The notes under the pieces were generated by a model, which ran no database searches, had not been told where the DNA came from, and saw only the letters and a program-made list of their open reading frames with translations. This document shows, in pieces, positions 10,140 through 20,287 of a stretch of 64,000 nt of DNA. The first letter of the stretch is position 1. Each line of letters opens with the position of its first letter. The position numbers were made by a program, and so were the translations under genes. The DNA comes from Coptis chinensis. Taxonomy: Eukaryota; Streptophyta; Magnoliopsida; Ranunculales; Ranunculaceae. Where the stretch lies: NCBI GenBank assembly GCA_015680905.1, contig CM027377.1:55077501-55141500 (forward strand), written 5' to 3'.

Positions 10140-12450
10140 GTTATTACAAACTACAAAAAAAAATATCTCTCGAGACCTCCTCCCCTACGAGAAGGCTCGG
10201 TGAAACTCTCCCCCTACCGTTCGTTGTAAGCCTCTCACGGTTGAGCTTGAGCTTGAGGTACTCCACTTCCGGCATTCTCCAACTCTTGCACACGTCTCTC
10301 AAGCAGCTGCAAAAGTTCGATTCGCGTTCTTCTTGTAAGCACTCAAAACTAACGACGAGGGACTCCACGGGGAAGGGACTCACGACATGGCATAGCGAGA
10401 GGCGTAGTTAAGGAGCTCGACCTTACTTCATCTGTTTAACAAAACAAATGCAAGTTAGGGGTTATAGTGAATACTAATAATAACAAATCATAAATAAATT
10501 CAAATCATACTAACCTGGCTTGCTTTCGGTAATGCTTGACAAATCTGCTACTTTACCGCTGGCATCGGAATAAGGTATTCTCATATCTTGCCCCGAAGTA
10601 ATCATGTTCCAATGCCAAAGGTCATCATCATCAAATATCGTGGAGATCTTTGCGGCATCCGAATATCATGAAACACCCCTGGAACGTGGACCGTAGCAAC
10701 TCAGCTCCTCACGGGAAATGAATGTCGGGCCTCACGCTCCGAGTAACTTCCTTCAAAATTGGTGCCCGGTATAACGCACCTAGCAAGAGACCTCGACCAA
10801 CCCTCTTCCAATATAAGTCATAATTAGCCCGAAAACCGAAAAACGATCGCTGGCCGGCCACTCATTTGGGTTTGCTCTATAGTGTGAAAGAGCGGTGAGG
10901 AAGAATATCGAGTATCATATCCATAGGTGGTGGGTAAGGTATAACAATCTCTCCGGATATTTGCCGCCAACATCCCCCAAAGGTACCATCGTGCCGACCC
11001 TATAAAGTATCATTATGAAAGAAACCTTAACACGACATATATATGCGGTCACGGTACTCAATTCTCTCACGGAACATCGGAATATCCGCGATAAGGGGTC
11101 GAAAGATGAAGGACTACCGGCCGGGGTTGCCACTCAATTGACTAGCTCCTAAAAAGCTCAATCTGTGGCCGAGTGTTATGAATATTATGTGATAGGTCCC
11201 CATACCCCTCGCCTCACGATGAAGCCCCCATGCTTGAATTTATTTGGAATCAGGTCATGAGTCTCATCCTCTTCCAACCTCTTCACCACGGGATGCATCA
11301 CACGAAAATGCTCGTACCACCAATCTGTCATCAATAGATAAAATACAATATCAATATATATATAAACATGTCAACATTAATAATTAGATAAATAAATGAA
11401 ATGAAACAATAACTTAATAAATAAGACTTACCGGTATAATCCAAACAAAGCCCAACAAATTGCCTTTTCCGTCTGAGGTCTAGCCAGCGGTAAAGGTATG
11501 CCAAGATGGATTGACCCGGTCATAATCCCACATCCTCTCTATTTAGACGGCGGCCATCCAATCTGGAAATCGTAAATAACTATCAAGATATCCAAATAAT
11601 AACGCGCAACAAAGTAGAAGAGGAAAGGCGCGTACATACTCGTGGATCGACTCCTCACCAATATGATAGTCTTTCGGCTTCTCCTGAGTCTATTCAAATA
11701 TCTCTAAGTAAACCAACTCATATTTATAGCTCCTCCCTTAAACCGCTTTCACCCGATAATCTCAAAACTTCGTCTTGCTCATCATCTTCAACCAAATCAA
11801 AACCTTCAAAGAAACTCATAGCCGTAGTAAAACCTCTAAAGTTTCATCAAAAGGCGGCATCTCCATAACCAATTGGGATACCGTGAGCATTGTGAAATCA
11901 AGAGGGGTAATCCCAAGCTCACCCCATGGGAAATGAAATGTGTGGGTAGTTGGCCACCACGCTTCAACTATCGAAAACAACAGCTGATCATTTTGTCCCA
12001 AATTAGAATTCAAAAACTCCCAAATGGTGTGGCGGATATAATATCGGTAACCGTGACAAAATTAGGATCCGTTTTTGATTTCATACAGCATACCACGACA
12101 CAACATTTGAAAGTGCACAACGACTTTCCATAAGTGTACTTCCTACATTCAACAAAACACATGATACGATATAATTACAACTATTTTTTTAAAAAAATAA
12201 TACGACAAATTCAAACTAAAATAAACTAATATAAACTAATACAAATTCAAACTAAAAATAATCGACAAATTCAAACTAAAATAAACTAATATAAACTAAT
12301 ACAAATTCAAACTAAAATAATACGACAAATTCAAACAACAACAAACTTGATATAAACTAACATAAATAATAATAATTAACATAAAAAAATCAAAACTTAC
12401 TTGAGATTCCGCCACTCGATTTGCTTTCATTAATCGGACGATGTTGACGC
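10140..12450 (-). pseudogene. Plant mobile domain (PMD/MAIN-like) gene carried in the Harbinger element
   Basis: Minus-strand reading gives 'EAWWPTTHTFHFPWGELGIT' (in 12013-11816), which matches the 'RWRPETHTFHLPCGE.TITL.D' core of the plant mobile domain. Further down, 'VGTMVPLGDVGGKYPERLL' (about 11000-10940) matches 'GG.LF.D.SG..V...YL'. Near 10600-10510, 'MRIPYSDASGKVADLSS' may belong to the C-terminal part. PMD proteins include MAIN and MAIL1 and many transposon-borne copies. The reading frame is broken repeatedly. It shares the minus orientation of the transposase and lies between an internal and the terminal copy of the subterminal repeat. Either it was captured, or it is a family-specific accessory gene. 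Exon limits cannot be fixed. Confidence 0.65.
12202..12345. repeat. Tandem repeat of about 60 bp, AT-rich
   Basis: The unit CGACAAATTCAAACTAAAAT plus an 'AAACTAATATAAACTAATAC' segment occurs about 2.3 times. It lies in an upstream region or intron of the PMD gene. Confidence 0.8.
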
Positions 12451-12754
12451 TAATGGTGGGTGGTCCTCGATTTCATAACGCGGTGGAAAATTAAACCCAA
12501 GTTCAATTTCGTCCTCCCTCCCACATTTCACAGCGTTCTCGGCGGCGATCCTTTTGCCCTTTTTTGAAATTTTAACATTTCAAACCATGGGGCCTAAATG
12601 TGGTGAGGGTTGGTGGGGATGGGTTGGGGGTGGAGAAGTCATTATGAATGGAAATTTGTGTTCAAAGGTTGTTAATGGAGGCTACAAAATGGAATTTTGG
12701 CTGGAAATGAAGTGAAAATGGAGCTTTGACGGCGTCTGCTGATATTGAGCTATC

Positions 12755-12862
12755 GGGCGGGATGTTACATCGCCTCGTTATAAAATATCGAGGCGGGATG
12801 TTACATTCGTCTCGTATTAAAACCTCGGCACGGAATCAACATCCCGTCCGGAAATATTTTTT
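12755..12862. repeat. Right subterminal repeats of the Harbinger element
   Basis: Several variants of GGGCGGGATGTTACAT and the inverse ATCAACATCCCGTCCG lie about 110-200 bp inside the right terminus. They mirror those at 5851-5912. Confidence 0.7.
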
Positions 12863-12973
12863 ATCACCTGCATTTTGTAACAACTTCACCTTGTTTTTCG
12901 GGTTGGAAAAACAGGTGAAAAGTGATAGGCGGTGATAGGGGGAAAACTATGACTTGCATTGCAAATGCTCTTA

Positions 12974-14561
12974 AATGCTTTGAGGACAAAGCATCTTCTT
13001 GTTTGGGGGCATAGAAATGCGTGTAATTAAGACATCCTGGGATATAAATATATAATATGCATTTGTTTTCTAGTTAAAATTTCCAAAAATTCAAAAATAT
13101 AAATAAATAAGTTATGCTATACACTTAGGAATATTGGTATTGTTTCTTTTTCTCATGCTCTTAACAATCTAGAAGTCTCCGCGTAGGCATTGGCGTCGAG
13201 AATAATTGTTAGAAACTTAGGTTAATATATAGGTAATAATCTTTACATCTATCTATAAATATATTACATGAGTATCTATGATTGTTAGCGATAAGTTTAC
13301 GAAATCTAGGCTAGAGTACTTATTCTACAAATCTGTGAGAATATAGCCTAAAGCCTTATATGAGTGGAAACATTTGAAATGACACAAGGGAGAAGTAAAA
13401 TCGGATAGAGAAATCACACGTCCACTTGCTTGATCACTAAACCATATCTAGCGAGAATTTAGGCCCTCTTTGGATCGATATAGCCAGAAATTCAAACCTA
13501 TGAATTATTTTTAAGCTTTTAAGGAGAGCCTTTCATTAGCCCTTCCATAAAACAATTCCTTTACCAATTACAAAAACAAAACAAAATAAAAAAAAATAAA
13601 TCAACCTACCCGATTTAGAATAAGTCCGAGAATAGAATGATGAAGAAAGAAGAAGAGAAAACCGGTTAATAAACAAAAATTAGTTGTTCTTTGAAAATAA
13701 AAAAAAAGTTTCCATCAGGAAAAGAAAAATAAAAATAGAAATAAAATAAAAACTCAAAAATAGAATAAAGGATGAAAAAGCCAAAGAAAAGAAAAAGAAA
13801 AATATGGCTAAGGATGGAAATAAAGTGTAGAAGCAAAGTAAATAACAAGGTTTTCTCTAGTTACATAATATGAAGACTATTATCTCGGACTTGTCCTTTT
13901 GTATATCCATTTCCTTCCTTCTTAAACCATCTCCTAATCCCGTAACACCCTAATAAAGACCTCTAGCTCAATTAGGAATAGGTTAGTGTGATAGTAAGTG
14001 GCGGTTGTGTTTGATCGACTCGGCTTCCTTGTGTCATTGAGATTGTAAGGTAAAAGTGTGCCCTTGTACCTTGGAGTAGCGAAACTTGAGTTAAAAAAAT
14101 CAGTGTTGTTTCTTGACTATTGAGCGAGAACCTACTTGGGGGCGCTATTCGGAGTTCTCGAAACAAACCTGCTAAACATTTTATAGTACTACTTTCATTG
14201 TGTATATGTTTATTGTAGATGATAGATTATTATGCATATATTAACTTAGGTTTCTGACTTGGTTATTCTTATTCAATTGCTAGAGAGATGTATAGATAGT
14301 TGAGCATGAATAAAGGAAATAATAGTTTTATTTTCTTAGTGGTTGTAGTATAGATGAAGTTTGTGAGTACCTTCACGGAAAACTCTCACGAGGCTATAAC
14401 TTCGTCCACTGAGAATTCCTAGTGGTTTAAAAGGTACTGTTGCGTATGGTCAATGCAATGGCGCTCAGTGAAGCGAGTAGTTAGAACTCCATTTTTGGTC
14501 ACTTATTCTAATTTCTCATCTTTGCTTGAGGACAAAGCAAAATCTTTGTTTGGGGGTGGTT
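12974..14561 (+). other. 3' non-coding part of the gypsy element, ending in the polypurine tract
   Basis: No gene is seen. 'GAGGACAAAGCA' followed by 'TTGTTTGGGGG' occurs twice, at about 12981-13010 and 14528-14556. This combination typically marks the region between pol and the 3' LTR in Athila/Tat elements. The second copy, TTGTTTGGGGGTGGTT, directly abuts the LTR and is the probable polypurine tract. Confidence 0.6.
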
Positions 14562-15931
14562 TGATAAGAGCCCAAAACTGTAGTTTTAACCCATAATAAT
14601 CATCTTGTTAGACCAATTATGTGAATAATAAGTAGAGTTAATCGCGATTACGTGTTTTTATGCATTTCAGGGCTTCAAAGTCCATTATGTGCAGAAATGT
14701 GCCACTTTAGAGATAAAGGCAAAAAGTCAGCAGAACTTCGAATGCCATATCTTTGGACTCAGACCTCGGATTGAGGCTACCTTATGTCAAAACGACCCGG
14801 CTCGGGAAAGAGCTTTGCAATGGTCAAGCCTTGACCCAATCAGAGGAGCAGAAGTGGACGAAAAGTCTGTGGAAGCCAACTGTAGCTGAAGAGGCCTTTT
14901 TGAATTTTGAAAGAATTGGGTTTTGGGCGATTCTCGGCCAAAAATATGGCTCAAGCCCATGCACGATTTTTGGATCTGGATGTATAAAAACCAAAGCTTG
15001 CCTCATTGTTAATGGCAGTCAGGGGGCAGTTAGGTTAGGTAGATAGTTAGACCTAGATTAGTTAGCCTCCATTAATTAGTTTTAGAACTTAGTTTAATTA
15101 GTTTCAATTCATTGTAGTAGATTAAACCCCTTGAATCTTGTTCTTCAATTTGATTAGATAAATAAAGTAGTATTCTTTATCAATTTCGATTTTGTCATTT
15201 CAATTCTAGATCTAATTTCAATTCCTGTCCTTATTTCATTTTAGTCATTAAATTAGATTTCATTATTGTTTTAAATTAAGTAAATTTCAATGCTTTATAT
15301 TATGTTTAGATTTAATTTAAATGGAAATGATTGCGGAATGATTCAAGGCTAAACCTCCATTAGGGGGTTGAGAAACCTTGATGAAAGCTTGATTCCAATT
15401 ATCGGAGATTGTCGTAATTTCCTTTCCACTCTAGAAGCGTTTAGTTCACCATGAGAATGGGTTTAATCGTTCACATACTAATTATAAATTGGTAGAAATG
15501 CCATGTGTAATTAGGGATTAGGAAGAACGATTGTTCTCATGCGTTGATTCAATTCGGATTCTGACGACTTCATTCGCTAGTGGATTAAGTTGAGTTAAGG
15601 TGGAATCAATCCCCTCTAACTCCTTAACATCGAATCAGCGTAGCATTCCCTTGGTTGTCGATGATGGTCACTAGTTGCATTTTAAGTAGGTATTGCATCA
15701 TTAGTATAATTCCCTTAAGTAAAGCTCTCATTGACTTCTTACGACTGATTTCTTAGACTTGAAAACAATCCATGCTTGGGAACTAGGAGTGGAGCGAACT
15801 TCCTACTCCACTTAGTGCAATTAAGCCGAGTAGAAGCTTTGATAATAGAGTGTAAAGATTAGTTGTTAGTTTACTTACGTTGTGAATTCATCGTTCATTT
15901 AGTAGGTAGACTATTCATTTCACGGTTATCA
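14562..15931 (+). repeat. Ty3/gypsy long terminal repeat (3' LTR), 1370 bp
   Basis: The LTR starts TGATAAGAGCCC right after the polypurine tract and ends GGTTATCA, giving a 6-bp TGATAA/TTATCA inverted terminus. A TATA box lies at 14981-14990 (GTATAAAAACC context). No primer-binding site follows, as expected for a 3' LTR. The 5' LTR is not in the window. Sequence just inside (TGGACTCAGACCTCGGATTG, about 14755) resembles Athila-type LTRs. Short ORFs inside (14689-15046) are not considered genes. Confidence 0.8.
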
Positions 15932-16103
15932 ATTACCCACTAGATCAGCCAATTAGGATTCCCCCTTGATGGTAAATTAGGGTCTCCCCTAAATACACAC
16001 ACACAAAAAGTCAAAGTGGGTTGACCAAAAAATTTGTGTGTAGGGGGACCCTAATTTCCCATCTAGTGGAAATCCTAATTGGCTCATCTAGTAGGGGGTA
16101 ACA
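15932..16103. mobile_element. Foldback element or MITE, about 170 bp
   Basis: Two arms of about 70 bp are inverted copies: ACCCACTAGATCAGCCAATT at the left and, in reverse complement, AGATGAGCCAATTAGGATTT at the right. A spacer of about 20 bp containing AAAAAGTCAAAGTGGG separates them. Each arm also shares TTAGGGTC and the ACACACA/TGTGTGT ends. It directly abuts the LTR end. No clear target duplication could be fixed. Confidence 0.75.
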
Positions 16104-16189
16104 CTAGTTCACCTAAAATATAAATAACTTAAGCGTCAAAAATCCCAATGTACATAAGCGGTGTAAAATAACTTAAACATCAAAACTTC

Positions 16190-16535
16190 GTGAGAGTTCA
16201 CCCCAACTCGATAGAATTCAAACTTCGATAGAGTTCATGGACTCTTGACGAGTTCACCAAATCTTCTACTTCACATTGAACTCGACAGAATTTAAAACTC
16301 GGCGTGAGTTCACGAAAATATCTTCACTTCACGAACTCGGCATTTAAAACTTCGGCCGGAGTTCACAGAATATCTTACTTCACGAACTCTAAGAATTTAA
16401 AACTCGTGCGAGTTCACGAATATGCTACTTCACCCGAACTTCCTACCGAGTTCACGAATATGCTACTTCACGAACTCGACAGAATTTAAAACTCACGACG
16501 AGTTCACCGACTATCTACTTCACCGAACTTCCACT
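16190..16535. repeat. Minisatellite with units of about 50-55 bp and internal dyad symmetry
   Basis: Around six degenerate units run head to tail. Each has GAACTCGACAGAATTTAAAA, then a GAGTTCACGAATAT segment and CTACTTCAC. GAACTCG and CGAGTTC within a unit are inverse copies, so each can fold. Unit lengths vary through small deletions. Confidence 0.8.
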
Positions 16536-16539
16536 GCCC

Positions 16540-17150
16540 ATCATGGTCTTAAACTTCGTCAAAATTAACACACCCATCCCCATCTCATCAACATTCTTAA
16601 TCATCTTTAACAATCACTAACACTACAATTTTGTCCCAAACTCTTATACACCATATGTAACTCATTAATGGAAATCAAGCCATTCTTATCTTTATCATAC
16701 ATATCAAAGGTAAATCAAAACTATCAAGATATATCACTTCAAAAATAGCACGGGAATTATGTAAAGAAGCAGCACCTCACAAATATGCGCCATTACAAAA
16801 ACGAGAACCAAGCTAATTAAACAACAAATCCAAGAGAAGTTACAATATAAACAAGCGTATTCTAAGTTTATTTCAAAGCGAATCAAGCTAAATAAACAAC
16901 AAATCAAGCTTAATTAAAAGTGGAAAAATACCTTAATCAACAAAGCCCAAATCACGGTTTGGAGAAGAAGAAGCCGAGAGAGAGCGGTTCTCAATTTCGC
17001 GATGATTAAAATTTCGTTTTTGAATTTTCAATATACCTAAATGTTGAAATATCTGAAATTTTGGGTGAATTAGATCATGAGATCTTGGAGCAGATCGAAC
17101 GGTTTGAAGAAGAAGTGAGATAAGAGTGGCGATTTAGAGTGGCACTCTAG
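16540..17150. other. Unassigned AT-rich sequence
   Basis: No motif, ORF or repeat beyond short A-rich runs is seen. It separates the minisatellite from a TA microsatellite that carries small elements. Confidence 0.5.
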
Positions 17151-17171
17151 ACAAGCTGTATATATATATAT

Positions 17172-17378
17172 CAACCCGGCTCCTAAAAGGACCTTAAATA
17201 AATACCAAATCTAAAACACCCACAATTTTACACCACAAAAGCGAGTTGAATTTTTATAGAGATGTTCTTTATAGTTAGTAGATCATATGCACAAAAAGAT
17301 TAGGGTTTAAATCATTTTGTAGGTGAAGTTTTGGATATTTTAGATTTGGTACTTATTTAAAAGGTCCTTTTAGGGCCG

Positions 17379-17381
<3 letters not shown>
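17172..17381. mobile_element. MITE inserted in a TA microsatellite, about 210 bp
   Basis: Inverted ends of about 45 bp are visible: GGCTCCTAAAAGGACC at left against GGCCCTAAAAGGACC (reverse complement) at right, both followed by TACCAAATCTAAAA. The element is flanked by (TA)n on each side (17158-17171 and 17382-17419). This hides any target duplication but suggests insertion into the microsatellite. Confidence 0.8.
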
Positions 17382-17417
<36 letters not shown>

Positions 17418-17420
17418 TAT

Positions 17421-17757
17421 AATGAATTGACATGTACAATTCTATCTATGCGATGAAATAAGACTTGATTTTACGGAGATGTGATCTCCACAATATGGAG
17501 ATTATCTCCTCGAAAAAAATCAACTCTTTTGAACATGTATAATTTTACTAAAAATTGAGTTCAAATTTGGGAAATTTATATGACGGTTTATAATTTTAAC
17601 ACTCTTTTGACAAGACTAGACACATCTGATTGAGCTGATTTTTTGTGAATATATTATCTATGGTAGGAGATAATATCTATAAAAAAAAAAATCAGCCCTT
17701 AGAGCAATGTGCAAGCCCACTTTGAATTGCATATGTTAATTCGGTATGTCATTGTTG
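17421..17757. mobile_element. Small non-autonomous element, copy 1
   Basis: It shares long stretches with the next element (CAACTCTTTTGAACATGT, GACAAGACTAGACACATC, AGGAGATAATATCTA, AATCAGCCCTTAGA) in the same orientation. It lies between TA runs and lacks the CGGGC outer ends seen in copy 2, so it is end-degenerate or a shorter variant. Confidence 0.65.
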
Positions 17758-17775
17758 TATATATATATATATATA

Positions 17776-18094
17776 CGGGCTGGCTCGTCGACATACAGAA
17801 TTGACATAATGGAATTGACATACATAATCCTATCTACTAAAAATCAACTCTTTTGAACATGTCTAACCCTACAAAAAATTGAGTTCAAATTAGAAATTTA
17901 TCGACGGTCCAGAATTTTAACACTTTTTGACAAGACTAGACACATCCGATTGAACTGATTTTTGTGGAGATATTATCCATGGTAGGGAGATAATATCTAC
18001 AAAAATCAGCCCTTAGAACAATGTGCAAGTCCGGCTTTTAAATTGTATATGTCAATTCCGTATATTTATTTCTATATGTCGGCGTAACGGCCCG
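17776..18094. mobile_element. Small non-autonomous element, copy 2, with inverted ends
   Basis: The left end CGGGCTGGCTCGTCGACATA pairs with the right end, whose reverse complement begins CGGGCCGTTACGCCGACATA; both continue towards GAATTGACATA. TA repeats flank both sides. It has no coding capacity. Confidence 0.75.
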
Positions 18095-18099
18095 ATATA

Positions 18100-19050
18100 T
18101 ATATAAGTAAGTTATCAACTTGCAGCGAGCACCAACCCACACTTCGTTTGTGTGACCAAGAGCGTTTGGAGTACTCGTTCTTTAGTTATTACGGTGAAAC
18201 TTTGTGGTATTCACATTGGTAGAAAATCCGCCAATGTAAATGTGACATTGCGTTTGTCTCCATCCATTCATGCATATCTCTTCAAAGTCCAAACTATATT
18301 AGAGATTAATTTTCAGATAGGGTTTGTACCCTACCAAAAACCATCGTTGATGACTGATGATACAAACCTTATTAGGCACGCGCTTTCTGAACCGTTTCTG
18401 CTGTCCCTAAAAGATTGGTCATCAAGCGGTCCAACCAAGCCCATGGCCGGGCAAGGATTTTTGGTGAAACATAAATTTTATGTCTTTGGTTGATACAAAA
18501 AGTGAACTTAACAACATTTACAACTATATAATGTGCTTGGATCACACAAACTTCATCGGAATCACCATAATTTAATTAGTCAATTCGGTGTAGGATCTTA
18601 TTTTATAATATACACTAGATCTATGAAAGTTTAAGATCGAAAAATATAAATTGACACAAACTTCGAATATTTTGTCGCCTTTCTAAATTTCCATCGAGTA
18701 TTATGCATGCGAGGGTATCGTGTGTGATATGGAGCTCTCAATTTTTTTGCAATAAACGTATTTTTGACCAAACCTGACATTTTCGATTTCTCTTTATAAC
18801 TTGCAACACAACACTTGGACAAAACAACTATTGAAATTTAATAATTTAAAGAGAAATAAACCGTCCAAAATATGGACCAAGAGTTACATATAAAAATATT
18901 ATAAACTAGTGTTTAGGGAGTGTAGGTCAGGACCGTCGAGTCATGATTTTTAAAATAGCAAAAGATGAATGATGGAGCAAAGAGGTTTATAACTTGGCAA
19001 AGAAGATTAGGATTTTTAGGTACTTACTTGAGATGTTAGTACTTTAGATT
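18100..19050. other. Unassigned region with one 113-codon ORF (18152-18493, +)
   Basis: The ORF begins MTKSVWSTRSLVIT and ends with 'GQGFLVKHKFYVFG'. No domain was recognised and it has no clear partner nearby. The rest is AT-rich and without features. The ORF could be chance or a decayed element fragment. Confidence 0.25.
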
Positions 19051-19070
19051 TTATATATATATATATATAT

Positions 19071-19528
19071 CACGGTTAGGCTAGGATGACATATTTAGGG
19101 TGACATACATAGAGTGACATACCATTGTTCATGTCCTAAAAGCCCATTTACGAACTAACAAAACACAAAACAGATTTTGTGTTTACAAACCTTCGCCAAA
19201 AACACAGTTCAAACTTAGAGCATAATTCAGTCCAAACTCCACAATCTAAACTCCAAATTGATCACTCCCATCCGCATCCCACTGACATCTCCGTCATATG
19301 AAGCTTGCTTTTTTTAGTTAGTTACTTCCCTAGTTTTGGTATTTTTGAGTTTTGTTATAGTAATGGTATCAATATTTTGGTATCAATGTTCGCGACATTT
19401 AGGAGTTTAGAGTGTGGATCTGTATTGAACAATACCGTCTTTAAAACTAGTCTACAAACCAAAGCGATTCATGGAACCCATTCAGTCTTGTTGTCAAACG
19501 GTATCGCCTTTTGGTTCACCTATTTTCT
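19071..19528 (+). repeat. Left terminal inverted repeat of the MULE
   Basis: It pairs with 26909-27381. Shared landmarks include GTCACTCTATGTATGTCA (inverse), AAAACAGATTTTGTGTTT and GGTATTTTTGAGTTTTGTTA. A chance ORF (19305-19562) lies across its inner end and has no independent support. Confidence 0.85.
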
Positions 19529-20287
19529 GGTTCGACATTTGGAGTACCAAAAATTGAAATGAGAAGGTTAGTAGCCATTAGAGATAACTTTCAGTTGATA
19601 TATATTGCATGAAAGGTTGATATATAAACCATTATATCAAAACTCCGGATACTATATCAAAAAAGTTTCATGAACAAATCTTGTAGGCTAAAATGAGAAG
19701 GCTATTGTATCACCTTTTCCCTTGTTTTGGTAGTTTTCGGTTTAGGTTTGATATCTTGGTATTGTATCAATCTTCAAGCTTTGCCAACTAACATGATATA
19801 AAGGGGATATATGGTTAGGCTAGTACTATATCAAAAAAATGTGTCGATATCTAAAAAAACCTTTTGATGAATATCAGGTTTTTGGTCCATGATTGAAATG
19901 GATATAAGGTTTATTTGAAATGGATATAAGGTTTATTTGAAGGTCCATGATTGAAAGGGATATCCATTTCAAACTAACCTGATATAAGGGATATACGAAG
20001 GTTTATCAATTTGGATATCAGTTTAGGCTAGAATATCAGTTTATCAATTTACCTCTCAAAAAATGTGTCATACTTAGCGTGACATACTAAACCAATGACA
20101 TACTTAGCAGACGAATGACAAGGTAAAGAAGCATGAATCAAGCATGAGCTCTCAAAACTCAATAAACTGATATTCTTCCTTTCTTTCATTCGTCTGTTTC
20201 ATTGGTTTATATATTGTTTTAGTCTCCCTTTGTCATGCTAGTCGATGTTGAATTTACCATGCAGGGTATTATATAGTCTTGATATAA

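Larger units (their letters stand above)
5691..12970. mobile_element. PIF/Harbinger DNA transposon, 7.28 kb, with TTA target duplication
   Basis: Both ends share a perfect 16-bp inverted repeat, GAGCATTTGCAATGCA, at 5691-5706 and its complement at 12955-12970. The element is flanked by TTA on each side (5688-5690 and 12971-12973), the usual 3-bp Harbinger target. The inverted similarity continues imperfectly inward (runs of GTGATAG/CTATCACC). Inside are a Myb/SANT-like ORF1 on plus (6079-6900), a DDE transposase on minus (about 7860-9240) and a PMD-type gene on minus (about 10140-12450). Removing the element rejoins 'CTTTATTTA' with 'AATGCTTTGAGGACAAAG', a typical gypsy 3' region. So the Harbinger copy is younger than its host retrotransposon. 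Confidence 0.88.

Noticed and set aside
13666..13848. 60-codon Phe-rich minus ORF
   Set aside because: It arises from an A-rich tract and has no motif.
14689..15046. Plus-strand ORFs of 66 and 97 codons
   Set aside because: They lie inside the LTR, in a region expected to be promoter and leader.
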